NCBI GenBank assembly: GCA_030737875.1
Contig: JASFAX010000020.1
Coordinates: 32,440,688-32,504,687 of the forward strand
Length of the DNA: 64,000 bases
Source of the DNA: Allium sativum
Taxonomy: Eukaryota; Streptophyta; Magnoliopsida; Asparagales; Amaryllidaceae
Direction: 5' to 3'
Part shown: in pieces, positions 1 to 11,189 of the stretch
How the letters are laid out: each line of letters opens with the position of its first letter
Position numbering within the stretch: position 1 is the first letter of the stretch
Made by a program: the position numbers and the translations under genes
Notes under the pieces: model-generated
Databases searched by the model: none
What the model was told of the DNA's origin: nothing
Seen by the model: the letters and a program-made list of their open reading frames with translations, nothing else

Positions 1-195
1 GCGAGGCCAGCACTCGCATATACAACCGGTCTTAATGCGTAACAAATAAAGGGAACATATTAAAATCAGAGTACAAAAGTCAAAAATGATGCTGTTAATA
101 AAGAAGGAAAGGATGGGTCGACTTCTTGACATTCATCCCTTACTAATCTGATTACACAGAGAACTACCAGAAAGGGACAGGTTAATGATTCTGGA

Positions 196-3058
196 CTACT
201 TGCAAAATGGTTTCCTTTTACGTGCCAAAGTAGACACAGCCTTCGTATTCCAAATCCCATCTAAATCTTCCAGATCTGACACATCAATTAATAATGGTGA
301 AGGTGTGAAGCGAGGGTTAGTGTTGGAAGATATTAAGACAGAATCAACAGTGATAGTTTGAATAGTAGTACCACAAGTAGGCAAAGGAGATGGCGAGAGC
401 ACACCTGGTGCAAGTGAATAACAAGCACGAAACTCAGCAAACACTGGTGAATAAGTAAGAAATCGAAATCCGGAGCAGATTGATGGATATCAATTTTACC
501 TGGGGTTTATCGGTATGCAAGGTCGACCTTGTAATTGTTCATAATTAAATAAGCATTGTTATGACTCGCACAATGTTTAACAGCATTTTCTTGAACTGAA
601 TGCTCGGTAGCACGGTGAATTCCCACAACATCAAGGGCAGAGTGGCCTATAGAAGGGACATGGGAACTCGAAACTTTAATCCCAGTGGAAGTGGATGGGT
701 CACAAGTATCTGATCTTTTCCCCTAGAAGATTAAGCCTGCTTGTTCGCCAATATCTTCCTACCGCCAGCAAAGCCCAACAATCTATATTTTCCAATATCC
801 GCTCTTGAAGGTATTAATCATCAGCATTATTGGAATATAGAAGCACCTGTTCCCAGACTAGGGCCAAAGTTCGTGGAAATTCCTTGTTCAAATAACTTAG
901 ACTTCCACGACTCATGACACTGCAAACATAAAACTGGAATAAAGTATTGTCAGTCCTGATTCTGGCTTCGTCAATTTTTTTATGCAGCTTGATTTTGCTT
1001 TCTTCAAGAGTCCCAAGGTCTAATATTGGGAAGCAATATTGGCCTCGAGAACCATTCTTTCCTGTTTAGAAGAAGTCAGAGTCTGTCTCTCTAAGGCTAG
1101 GTGGCATTCGGCAAGTTCTTGATCAGACTGGGCTTCTCGAAGTCGCTTTCGCACAACCTCCAGCTCTTTCCTAATCTCATCGTTCTTGGCCTCTAGGTTG
1201 CTCACTTTGATGTTCCCACGCTTTAAAGAGGAAATTTGAGATTCTCATGATTTGACCAAGTGAACCAGTCTAGTTTTATCATTTTCCAAGGTTTCAACAT
1301 GGCCAAGGTGCTGAGCATTTAATCTTTGAAAATCATAACCAAATTTGGCCCAATGTACTAGCCATTTGTCAACATTATTCATCGCCAAATTAAACTACGT
1401 TTCGAGCTGATCCTTAGCAGTGTTAAACTGTGCAATAATATAATTCTTTATGGTATATAGACTGTTAACAGCATCCCTCATGTTATCTGGATGTAAATCA
1501 AAGTCAAAATACATTTCCCGCAGGTCCCTGCCACTGAAACAAACCTTAAGTATCGAATTTCCAGGTGGAACCTTATAAATGGGGCAATTGCGTATCAACT
1601 TAATTTGAGAAGAAGTTGGGATAATGGATCTCTCAGGGGATTTAAGTGACGAGGAACACTTATGAATCTCATTCTTGCCTCCATCGACCCTACCTTTTTC
1701 CCTCTCTTCCCTTTTTATGAAGTGTTCGCCTTATTGACTTTCATCGATTTCTTTGCACAATCGGGTCCTCCCCTCCTTAAAGAATCGGTCGCTGGGAGGT
1801 TAAGGACACGCTAGGTCTGAGAATTGAAGGTGATTGGGAGCGTTTCAAATGATGAGAAAGGTGATATTGTAAAAGATTTTGTGGATCGGTAAAACCAGCT
1901 TGATAGGCGAAACTGTCCGATAGAGAATGTCTGATGTTTATACCTAAGAAGCAAAACAAGATTTTAGCAAGCAATCGAAAGTTATGAGGGTTATAAGAAA
2001 GAAAGCATGCCGCGCGAGCAATAATAACAAACCATTTTCGAGGGGAGTTGTTAAGTCAGAAGATTTCACAGGACGTTGACTTGACTCTCGAGTTCTTTCC
2101 ATTTTGGATATCACCGGACCAGAAATCATAATGTCACCCTGATCAAAGTGATTGGTGGTATCTAGATTCCATGAGCCTCCAGAAGTTCCTATAAGACCCC
2201 CTTCTTGAGTAATATAGGGAGCAGAGTTTTCAACGATCTTTTCGGAAACAATACCAGCCTTCAAGCCATCTATATTCTCGTCTGCCCCCTTATCATTCCC
2301 TTCAGTAATCAAAGGTAATGATTGGCTACTGTCGCCATTGGTTAAGCGTTTCCTTTTAGTAAGAGGTTTGCTAGTAGAATGTTGAGGATGGGCCAGAGTT
2401 CTCTTAGGAGATCGTGTAGGATGAATCAGCGGTATTTGCGAAGGTTTTCCTTTGAAAGCAGTACTTTCCCCCTCCTTTCAGCTTTATCAACAACCACTAA
2501 AGATCAAAGGAGAGTGGTCTAGAGTAAGGCCAACAACAGAAGGGATCACTGCAAAATCAGAAAGAAAGATGAATGAGAAATAAAGAGAAGTAAAAATTCC
2601 AGGGAAAAGGTGTAATTACCTCCCTCCATCCATCACCCGTAGAACCTATAAGGGCAATTGACGTGGAAATATTGATCTGGAAACACCTTGGCACAATCCG
2701 TCAAGCCTGTAATAATTCTACCATGCTTGGCTTCCATAAAAATGAAAGGACCATTCTCTTCCCTCCTTTTAAAAGCATATAAGGAAGAGATGTTTACAAA
2801 CGTAGGTTCCTGTTGCCGAATTTTCATGAAAAGTATGTATAGCCTGAGTAGTATTTGGTACCCATTGGGATGCAACTGATATAGGGCAATGGGCAATTAT
2901 CGTAAAACAGACTCGAAGAAAGGGTTAAAAAGAGGAATTTCCACCGTAAATAACATGTGATAATTAACTGTCACATACCCAGGAGGCGGACGATCAGCTG
3001 AATCTTCTTTCCTTTGAAATTTAGCTTCTTCTTTTGAAAACCCAAAACGAGAACACAT
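196..3058 (-). pseudogene. antisense extra ORF of RT-B: PF04195-like domain plus coiled coil
   Basis: Read on the minus strand, the N-terminal block (about 3058-2633) has RPPPGY, NPFFESVLR, then a stop, QLHPNGYQILL and a FKRREENGPF block. It resembles the plant 'putative gypsy type transposon' domain (PF04195), recognised from memory. A GAG/GTAATT donor near 2615 suggests an intron. A basic linker follows (2450-2010), then VPPGNSILKVCFSGRDLR (about 1570-1510) and a coiled coil (about 1370-1020) with QHLGHVETLENDK and heptad-rich Glu/Lys/Leu sequence. The C-terminal part decays toward 196. Stops lie after NPFFESVLR and in the coiled coil, so it is a pseudogene. It lies between the missing pol and the 3' LTR, antisense to the element, which is where extra ORFs of Tat elements occur. 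The start at 3058 is the nearest upstream ATG in frame and is tentative. Confidence 0.6.
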
Positions 3059-4239
3059 TTGTAAGTATAAGAGAGTGTCGATTTACGGCAACCAGAAGGC
3101 ACCCCTTCAAGAAAGAGAAGTTGAGGGTAAATCTGGCTGATGTTCAATTTGGAACTAGAAGCAGGGGCTACTTCAATTGCCTGACCCAATCACATTTGTT
3201 CTCCAAACATGATGGTTTTGACTGAATTGATGTTCATTCTGCATTTCAACACAGACGAGTATGCTCAAAAAATAAATTGCAACTTCAGTCGCTGATAGTT
3301 AAAAAGAAGCAACTCTAGGCAGATATGCTTTTCGAATAAAAATCATCAGTTACACCTAACAATAGGATTTACTGGTAATATAATCATATGAAGGAAGAAT
3401 CAAAAATTCCAAGGTATGGGAAACATAGGCTCCGAACTGATCGATTACAGAGAATTACTGACCGCACATCAAGTAAAGGGCATAGTGGATTGGAAAATGC
3501 CATTTCAAAGGCATTTTAGTAAGCAACATGCAGATATACTGTTGAAATCAAAAAAAACAAAGGGTTTTTGTATAAATCAGAACCACCAAGTGATTTCACA
3601 TGAAATCCAAGCACATACTAAGTCAAATTGACATTTTCCAAACACCACAGCCGTACATGTTCAAGCAATTTGGTCTTTCTTTTACCAACAGTGAACATCA
3701 TTACGAAACCAAGCGGATTAACTCAAAATTGGCATTTAAAAGAAGAAAATCCACTTATAGACAAATGGATAGATTCAATTTTGAAGAAGGAGTACTGTAG
3801 CTGGAACTGAAGTTGAAAAACTTCAATTAAAAGGATCCGGCGAAACAATCAACCAAGCAAAGAAAATTAAAGCTTCGAGAGGCAACGACGGAGTCTACTG
3901 CAGTGGAATTGCCATTAAAATGTGTTTATCAGAAGGATATAAGAAGCAGGAAAATGAAGAGGCGATATTTAAAGAAGTCTAGAAGGTCCTCTTTTAACAA
4001 AAAGAGAGAGAAAATTAAAATCATAGGACAGCTCAATCGGAATCGGGTGAACCGGTTTAACATACCTGAAAAATAGCAAGCCTGTCAGGTGTCCTTATGT
4101 AGACGACTGAAAAGTGTATAAATTTTGAAAACATAGGCTGTTGCTAAGAATGCCTGTTTTACAGAAATTCGATTAAACCCACGTAGTGGTGCTGTATCTC
4201 ACGACTTCGAAGCTTATAGTTTTAAAAAAACTACAAGCT
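3059..4239. other. non-coding spacer of RT-B between extra ORF and PPT
   Basis: Only short frames occur, with no recognisable domain. By position it is upstream sequence of the antisense ORF, so a promoter for that ORF could lie here, but I see no convincing TATA box or initiator. Confidence 0.4.
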
Positions 4240-4251
4240 TCCAGGGGAAAA
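4240..4251 (+). promoter_or_regulatory. RT-B polypurine tract
   Basis: TCCAGGGGAAAA lies directly before the TGTTTATCC that opens the LTR. This is the plus-strand primer position for LTR retrotransposons. Confidence 0.65.
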
Positions 4252-5041
4252 TGTTTATCCATCAAAAAACCGAGCCCGGGTTAGAACTGCAAAACAAGCA
4301 CTTGCAATATTTTAGGGGCCGATGTCTTCAACCGAGTACAGATGCAAGTTATGGTTTGAGCGTGGAAACAAAGGTCGGTCGTTCGCATCAGAACGAAGCT
4401 GCTCGAATGCCAAAACAAGACAAGTCGTCCATCTGATATAAGCAGGGGCAATCATATAACACGACCATATAGAAAAATGGCATGGTATAAAGACAATGAA
4501 GGTCGAGCGACCATGAGCCAAGGAGAACAGTCGTGCAAAATAGAAAGAAGATTTGATTCAGGTCCCACGCTATGCTCTTATGAAATCGCTAAACCATAAG
4601 TATGACCTTGGTCGCCCACTCACTTCACAATCAGAAGAATCAGTTAACTATTCACCAAGTGCCAGATATAGCCACGTCCGAATGGCATTGACTAAAGTCG
4701 TTCACTTGACTACTCAAAACGATTGCTCGTATAAAGTTGCTCGCACATGACAGCTGGATACAGTTGTAGAAAGCTGGCAACAACCAGACAGTGGCATTTT
4801 GGTAATTACTGGCTGAAATTGTAACAACCCGTATTTTTCGATAACATGTTAAAACGAGAATCAAGGCAGAATTTAATTTTAAATTCTGAATCAAGAAAAA
4901 CGGGCTATGCCATTGCGTTCGTCTCGGAAAAATACGCGAAATAGAGTCCGAGTTTTCGAAAATCGGAGTCCGTATGACCCGGTTAAGGCCCAAAGAAGTT
5001 TTCGGGAAATTTGAATTTCGAAACATGCAGAAATGGGGCCA

Positions 5042-5059
5042 GGCGGGAAAATTCCCGCC
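5042..5059 (+). promoter_or_regulatory. E2F-like palindrome upstream of RT-C LTR promoter
   Basis: GGCGGGAAAATTCCCGCC: 8-bp arms around AA. The left arm read on the minus strand contains TTTCCCGC, the plant E2F consensus form. Repeated at 11412-11429. RT-G has a longer version at the equivalent position. Binding is inferred, not shown. Confidence 0.45.
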
Positions 5060-5066
5060 CAGACAA

Positions 5067-5132
5067 GTCGACAGGCATGTCGACAGGCATGTCGACAGGC
5101 ATGTCGCCAGGCATGTCGACAGGGCTGTCGAC
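5067..5132 (+). repeat. 12-bp phased GTCGAC array
   Basis: GTCGAC or a one-base variant at 5067, 5079, 5091, 5103 (GTCGCC), 5115 and 5127, with AGGCAT-like spacers. The second LTR has sites at 11437, 11449, 11461 and 11473 and a variant at 11485, then a short deletion. The array lies between the palindrome and the TATA box. Confidence 0.85.
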
Positions 5133-5263
5133 TTGCCCTTTCGGCTGATTCTGATCTGGTGCACCTATTTTCTATCTTGGCTAGGTTTTTGGGCCTGGTT
5201 TGAAATCTGACGGTTCAGGTTGGTCCTAGGGTTAATCTAAGGGCTTAAAACTATCCTAATCTC

Positions 5264-5271
5264 TATAAAAA
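5264..5271 (+). promoter_or_regulatory. TATA box of RT-C 5' LTR
   Basis: TATAAAAA followed by GACCCTAAACCTAACC. The copy in the 3' LTR is at 11609-11616. It is 132 bp downstream of the last GTCGAC of the array. Transcription would start about 30 bp further on. Confidence 0.6.
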
Positions 5272-5789
5272 GACCCTAAACCTAACCTAAATCCCTAAAA
5301 ATCAAACCTAGCAACTAAGTGCTGCCAAAATCAATTTTGATCATGGCCTCCATCTCCAATCCCTAGAGCCTATGCACTCAAATCAAGTTCAAATCAAAAG
5401 GTGCAAGCTTGCTACACCAAATCAAGGCCGAATCAACATTTCTATGCGAGTTCCATGACGATTCTTCTACAAAGGAGGCACCTTTCTTAGCCAAGATGAT
5501 TCATGCTTCTTTCCCTAGGCCTAACTATGTAAGTTCTAGCTACTTTTGGATCAAAACGGTAGTTTTAATGTTGGCATGGGATAAAATGAGATAAAACATA
5601 AGTATGCATGTATGTGAACCTAACTTTGTCCCTTTTCTATGATTTATCACCTTAGACTAAGATGTAGCAACTTAATCATGTCACTCATGTTATGTTTAGC
5701 CTAGTTTATCTTGCAAGTTTGGATCTTTGTCTATGGAAGATTAGCATGAACCTTTGGGGAACCATTTAACTTGTGAAACATAGCCAAAT

Positions 5790-6030
5790 ACTTGACCTTG
5801 GGGCTTATGCATGCATATGAACACAAACCCCTTATGTTTCATGCATGTTTGTGGCAAAATCCTCCTTATGATATTATGCAAGTTTGTGGCCAAATCCTAT
5901 ATGATAGTATGCATGCTTATGGTCAATCCCTATATGACTCTATCATGCATGTTTTAAGGCCAAACCCCCTTATGACGCCATGCATGTTTGGAGCCAATCC
6001 CTTTAGTGGCATCGTGCATGTTTAGGGGTC
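5790..6030 (+). repeat. CATGCATG-containing tandem units in RT-C LTR
   Basis: Five to six diverged units of roughly 38 bp, each with ATGCATG or ATGCAAG, then TTTGTGGC and AAATCCT-like text. Repeated in the 3' LTR at about 12134-12370. Units lacking stops create a spurious reading frame here. Confidence 0.6.
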
Positions 6031-6222
6031 TACATGTAGCCATAGTATACCTACTATGTTGACTCGCTTTGCTTGCGTTGGGAAAACACGATTTTGGGTA
6101 GTTAGATAAACATGAACATGTCGCGAAACCTTAACTTGGTTATGACATGTGTTTATACTTGAAAATATGACTTGAAAGATAACATGGAAGTTGGCATGTA
6201 AGTATGCATAAAAACATGAGCT

Positions 6223-6286
6223 TGGGAATTTACCTATTAAGTTAGGTCTACCCTTTGGGAATTTACCTATTAAGTTAGGTCTACCC
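6223..6286 (+). repeat. 33-bp direct duplication in RT-C LTR
   Basis: TGGGAATTTACCTATTAAG followed by TTAGGTCTACCC occurs twice at 33-bp spacing, and again in the other LTR near 12566. Confidence 0.85.
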
Positions 6287-6639
6287 AAATGCTTGAAAAC
6301 TTGTAACATGTTTTGGAAACATGATGAACTTAGATAATATAAGTGTGGCCAACTCGAGGTTGGGTTGAGTGTGCAACGTAAAACTACCCGGAACCGACCG
6401 GCCTAACTAGTAGTTGCAAACATTAGGACCCAATGTGAGAAGTTGGTCATGTCGCGCTTAAGACCCGAGGTTAGACTAGGTTGTGGTGTAAACCTACCCG
6501 GACCCGCCCGGCTTAACTGGTAACCACAACAAGGTTTAATGTGAGAGGTTAAGAGTGCATTAATTAAATTAATGCCACATGATAAGGTTAAGTAAATTTC
6601 ACTAATGACACTTAACCGATATGACACGAATGGGTAGGT

Positions 6640-7330
6640 TAAGTGGGACCAGACTTGATTTCTTAATGACACTTAACCATGCTAGATGATTAGGGGATGA
6701 GGTTAAGTAATTTACACTTAACCAATCCGACTTGGTAATTAGATGGGGTTAAGTAATTAAGACTTAACTAACCTAACCACGGTAATTTAATGGGGTTAAG
6801 TAATCCACACTTAACTAATCTAAACACGGTAATTCGATGGGGTTAAGTTAAACACTTAACCAATTTAAACTTGGTAATTCAATGAGGTCAAGTAACCCAT
6901 ACTTAACCAACTTAACTTGGTAATTTAATGGGGTTAAGTTAAACACTTAACTAATTTAACACGATGATTTGATGAGGTTAAGTGACCTATACTTAACCAA
7001 TCTAACTCGTTAATTTGATGAGGTTAAGTTAACCTATACTTAACCAATCTAACGTGAAAACATGATAAGGCTAAGTCACGAATCACTTGAATACGCTTGA
7101 CCGATTTGACTCGATAATTTGACAAGGTCGAGTTAATTTATATAATTAACCAATCTAAAATGATAATTAGACGAGGTTAAGTTATGAATTGCTTAATATA
7201 CTTAGCCAACTTGACACATGGTTTGTAGGGTTAAGTCTTGGCCTTGGATACTTAGCCAATTTTGGCATGGTTTGTAGACGGGCTAAGTTATGAACTTAAG
7301 TGACACTTAACCCATTAGATAAACCCTAAT
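6640..7330 (+). repeat. mid-LTR array of dyad-bearing ~45-48 bp units (RT-C)
   Basis: About a dozen diverged units, each with GGGTTAAGT, a short gap, ACTTAACCAA, then a TTGGTAATT-like tail and GATG. GGTTAAGT and ACTTAACC are inverted repeats, so each unit can form a small hairpin. The array is also in the 3' LTR (about 12985-13675). RT-G has only two or three such units at the matching place, which explains part of the LTR length difference. Confidence 0.8.
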
Positions 7331-9058
7331 TCGGAGGATTAGGTAAATAACCATAGTTAACAAGGATTATGGAAATAAGGCTAAGTGGTAAACCTTAGTT
7401 AAGGGAAACTAAGTAATAATTCTTAGTCAAGGAAATTTGGACCATTTCTTAGATAGATTAGTAACCCGATACGTTAGGTCAACGTTTAAGTATGCGTGTA
7501 GGAGCAGGCTATCTGATTTAGATAAAGGCTCCAACGAACTGGGTAACGAAGCAGCGGCTTCAGGGAACATGAGGATATTCTTGGGATCCCTCTGTGAGCT
7601 GCCAGGTCATTATACTAGGCTCACGAGAGGTTGAGGTCTGCGGTAGAAGAACCAAGAATATGCCTTGGTTGCTATGCGAGCGACCTAAAGACTGGGGTGG
7701 ATAGCAGTGAGTCGACGAATACATAAGGTGCCCGAGATAGCAAGTTCGTCGATCATCTACCATCTTGAGTCAAGCGTGTACGTACGGAAAGGCAGGGAAC
7801 ACCCAACAGACCATAATTGCTATCTAACTATGGATGAGGTAGGCCGTAGGATGTGGGCTGGCCGGAGTGTAGTTATCATGCAAGATTTTCTCTTGTGTTG
7901 CCTTTCACTAGTTGAGGGAGGGGTCTCGTGGGACCATAGCCACGTGTAGAAAAGCAGACCTTAGCATCTACATCGGCAGATAAATCTAAAGCTCCCGACT
8001 GAGTCCTGTATTTCTTGTTTTGGCCGGTGACAGGACTCGGATGGCACGATGTGATACATGTGCATCCAGTTATAGAAAAACGATTCACGATGAATGCGTG
8101 GGAAAAAGGGCGCGGTTGAGGGTTAGCGTAATCCCTAGTGGCCTAGGTGGTTTAACCCAAACCGAAATAAGAAAGCGTGCAATAGGTAAGCGTAATCCCT
8201 AGTGGTGCTAGGTGGCGTAAGTCCTAGTAGTTCAAACGATGATTCATATGGAAGAGCCTAGCTAGAACAAGGGTGACAGTCCAAACGATTTCAAGGATAA
8301 TACGACATGAGGAAGCCCGTACGAGGTACGGCAAAGGACTGAACTTATATACATGGAAAGAAACGTATGATTTGAGTAACCTATATATGCGATATTAGGT
8401 TGACATGGACCATTACACGACTTCGAGCACGGGACATTCATGGTTAACACATGACGCGGGTAGGGATACTAGTACGAGAGGTGCAGAGCAAATATACATG
8501 TTAGAACTAGGAAGAATATACATAATAGATACCGTGGGATGTTAGACGGGGTAGATACCTTGGGATAATGTACTCGATAGAAATCTGACGATGTGATACC
8601 TTGACTTATCATAACACCGTAGTTTATCATGATACCTTAGTTTACCTTGCCGCAGTAGTTCAACCGGCTACCCTGGTTTATCTATCTTGTAGTTATCCTT
8701 ATGTTTACTTTCAGTTTATGCATGTCATGTTACCTTTACCTGTTTTTATACTGGAAGTAGATAGGACTTACTCAGTCTTTTTGACTGACCCGTTTTGTTT
8801 CGCCTCTTTTCTTCCGTTTCCCCCCCAGGTTTCAGGGAGGAAACAATGCTGTTTAGTTCAGACTTCTTCTGCTTGAAGGTCATCATGGATGGCTTGGACT
8901 TCTCTTGGCTATGGCTACTTTACGGTTTTACTTGGGGAATAATTTATTAAAAAGTCTTTATGCTTCTTTACTATTGCAAGACAGGTTTTGATGTACTCTG
9001 ATGTAAAAGGCTTTAGACCTTATGTATTCATGTTTATGAAAGTTTGATTTTACTTCCG

Positions 9059-9063
<5 letters not shown>

Positions 9064-9090
<27 letters not shown>
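9064..9090 (+). repeat. (TA)n microsatellite near RT-C 5' LTR end
   Basis: Uninterrupted TA dinucleotides. The same site in the 3' LTR (about 15408-15420) is shorter, so replication slippage has occurred since insertion. Confidence 0.9.
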
Positions 9091-9190
9091 GTTCTGTCTT
9101 GTGATATTTCTGTGCATGTTTACCAATAATGCCCCCTCTAAAGCTAGTGCATTCCTTTGCGAGTGACCCTAGCGGAGGCGGGGTGTTACA

Positions 9191-9208
9191 TTTGGTAATA
9201 GAGCAGAA
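9191..9208 (+). promoter_or_regulatory. RT-C primer binding site
   Basis: TTTGGTAATAGAGCAG follows the LTR end. It resembles the TGGTATCAGAGC sequence complementary to initiator methionine tRNA, with changes in the middle. Confidence 0.6.
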
Positions 9209-9839
9209 GGTTACCAGACTGGGCAAAAGTTTTTAAAGACCTTCTGAAAACTATTTGAAAATCGTTTACAAAGAAGCATTTTTCAAGAAAATTTTCTTTT
9301 AAAAGAAAAAGGCTATTCCCCAAAGGCCATTAGCACTATCCTTGTTTCCTTAATTGAGTCTCTTTTCCTTTCTTTCCTCCATTTGTAGTCACAGTAGTTT
9401 TAACTGCAACTAGTCTTTTCTACCTACGAAAGTGCTTTCCATACGATGGAGGTGGTTCTCGAGAGACCAGTGACCGCGTTATAAGAAAGGATCGTGAGAA
9501 AGAAGGATAAAGGATATGAGCTTAAGGATGAGCAACTTGTTGGTATGGCTTAGTCCTCAAAGGAGGGAGAAAGATGAACAATGAAACCCATGACGAGAGA
9601 GTACCTTTAGCATGGTAGAACGGGGCGGATAGTTAAGTATTATGGGACAAGGACAAGATCATCGGGAGGGCAGTAGTATGCTCTCATTTCTAGAGTACCT
9701 CGGAAGGAGGGTAACGATCTTGTCAAAGGTTTAGCTTTTCTTCTCTATCATCCCGTTTGAACTTCGTTGTTCGTATCATTTAAGTCTGCTTCGGTAGTTG
9801 AGTCTCTGCACCTTAAGTACTAGCGTAATAGAGGATCCC

Positions 9840-10130
9840 ATTTTTGTCTCAAAGTCCTATTGGAGAATCAGTCCATTTATACATGACTTGTTTGGATTTG
9901 AGAATGTCTATATCAATTGTTGAGCTTGGAAATAATGCTTATGTTTATAAGTTGTGGATGGATTCTAGAGATGAAGTGGTTATCCAGTGAGGGGTGCCAC
10001 TCTCGGTTTTAGAAGGAGGGTAGTTAGACTCTTGGCTTGCTTTGGTAATACCCTTGAAGTATCGCGTAACCTTTTGGGTTCTGTCATGATTAGTTACTTA
10101 GAATCCCTAGATGCCTTTGTTGGAAATTAG
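9840..10130 (+). pseudogene. gag-protease region remnant of RT-C
   Basis: Translation gives PIGESVHLYMTCLDLRMSI and, after stops and a frameshift, FGNTLEVS and SYLESLDAF. These match the region just after the protease active site in RT-G (PIGGSAHLSM, LGNTLEIS, CYLESLDSS). The DSGA motif, zinc knuckles and most of gag are missing. From 9209 to 9840 only the untranslated leader and unrecognisable sequence are seen; the leader (AAAGGCTATTCCCCAAA at 9309) also matches RT-G. It is non-functional and is useful only for family assignment and for locating the internal deletion. Confidence 0.7.
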
Positions 10131-10376
10131 AAACCCGATCGAATGGTGTTCGCTAATAAGACGGATGGTTTACTTCGCTTATGTATGAGTTATGGGAATT
10201 ACCCTAGTAAGTGCGCATGATAACCTGATTGACATCTGTTTACTTTCAAGAGAAAGTTTTTCTACGTGGAATACCTTATGGTACAAGGTCCAGGATTCAC
10301 TAGTGAATTTTGAGGGCTCGCATGGAATAATGTGTACGCAGTCCTGTTTGCGCCAAGTATTCTAGAAGGAGAATAA

Positions 10377-10505
10377 GTGCAAGTGGAACGAGAGGCGACG
10401 AGGAAATGAGTTCCAACTCATGTTATGGAAACAGGAAATAAGAAGCTGCGAAATCGTGAAGAAAAAGGGGAGGTCAAGGCACGATGGAACTAAGCTCAAG
10501 GTAAT
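10377..10505 (+). pseudogene. integrase C-terminal remnant and 3' untranslated region of RT-C
   Basis: One frame reads EATRK, a stop, then KKLRNREEKGEVKARWN, matching the chromodomain-side end of RT-G pol (EATLRRAP, KKLRNREVKLVKVQW). All of RT, RNase H and the integrase core are missing between the protease remnant and this point, so an internal deletion of about 3.5 kb relative to RT-G is inferred. From 10506 to 11175 the sequence is non-coding but clearly homologous to 45873-46463 of RT-G read on the minus strand, including ATGGTTGCAAATGGTTGCAA. Confidence 0.65.
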
Positions 10506-11175
10506 GCAACTCAGGAGACTGAAGACTAAATACGTGCATGATATCTCTTTTGGGAATATATCCTCGATCCCTGTTTTCTGTTGAGCTTGCTTGTAGGCTA
10601 TCTTTTATGGATATCCCCTCGGTCCTGTTTCTGTTACAAACCCCGTAAGGAGTTTGTTTTGTTTATCTTCTCGATCATATTTTGGGAACCTTAGGTAGAA
10701 CGCTATGGATGTAAACATGTATTTGAAACATGTTATGGTTGATATGGTTGCAAATGGTTGCAAGTGGTTGCTCGTGGATGCGCGAATTTACATTAGATAT
10801 TAGCTCGACTCGGTCACATTTCATATTGCATATGCACGAGTATTTATACTTGTTTATGGATGAAATTGAATGTGTTACCATGTGGACGTTGCATATGGAT
10901 GAATGTTTGTGCACGCATATAGTATCTATATGACTAGGACTATTTGCATACATGTTGGATTCATGGCACTATACATATTTTGCATTAGAAAGATTATTCA
11001 GGCCTGATCATTAGCATTAGCTAAGGAACATGTACACACACGTTTTGCATATATTCATACAGCATTAGAAATCATCTAAGGACAATGGTTGCTTGTGGAT
11101 GATGTTTTGAGTAGATGGATGATGGATGGTAGGATATGTTCTTCCTAACTTGGAGATTTCGGGGACGAAATCCTA

Positions 11176-11189
11176 AAAGGTGGGGAGAA
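11176..11189 (+). promoter_or_regulatory. RT-C polypurine tract
   Basis: AAAGGTGGGGAGAA directly before the 3' LTR, preceded by GGGGACGAAATCC, a stretch also present next to the RT-G PPT. Confidence 0.8.

Larger units (their letters stand above)
4820..9190 (+). repeat. RT-C 5' LTR (4.37 kb)
   Basis: Runs from TGTAACAACCCG to GCGGGGTGTTACA and repeats nearly base for base at 11190-15519. It carries the palindrome, the GTCGAC array, the TATA box and several tandem arrays listed separately. About 7340-9190 resembles the LTR ends of RT-G and RT-H, including the GACTGACCCG block near 8785. Short reading frames in it occur in both LTRs because of LTR duplication and are not evidence of genes. Confidence 0.92.

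Noticed and set aside
4652..5164. 170-codon minus-strand frame
   Set aside because: It crosses the junction of RT-B and RT-C and its repeats come from the GTCGAC array, so it is accidental.
4974..8876. Several reading frames preserved in both RT-C LTRs
   Set aside because: They are the same because the LTRs are recent duplicates of each other. There is no codon-level evidence and they encode tandem repeats.
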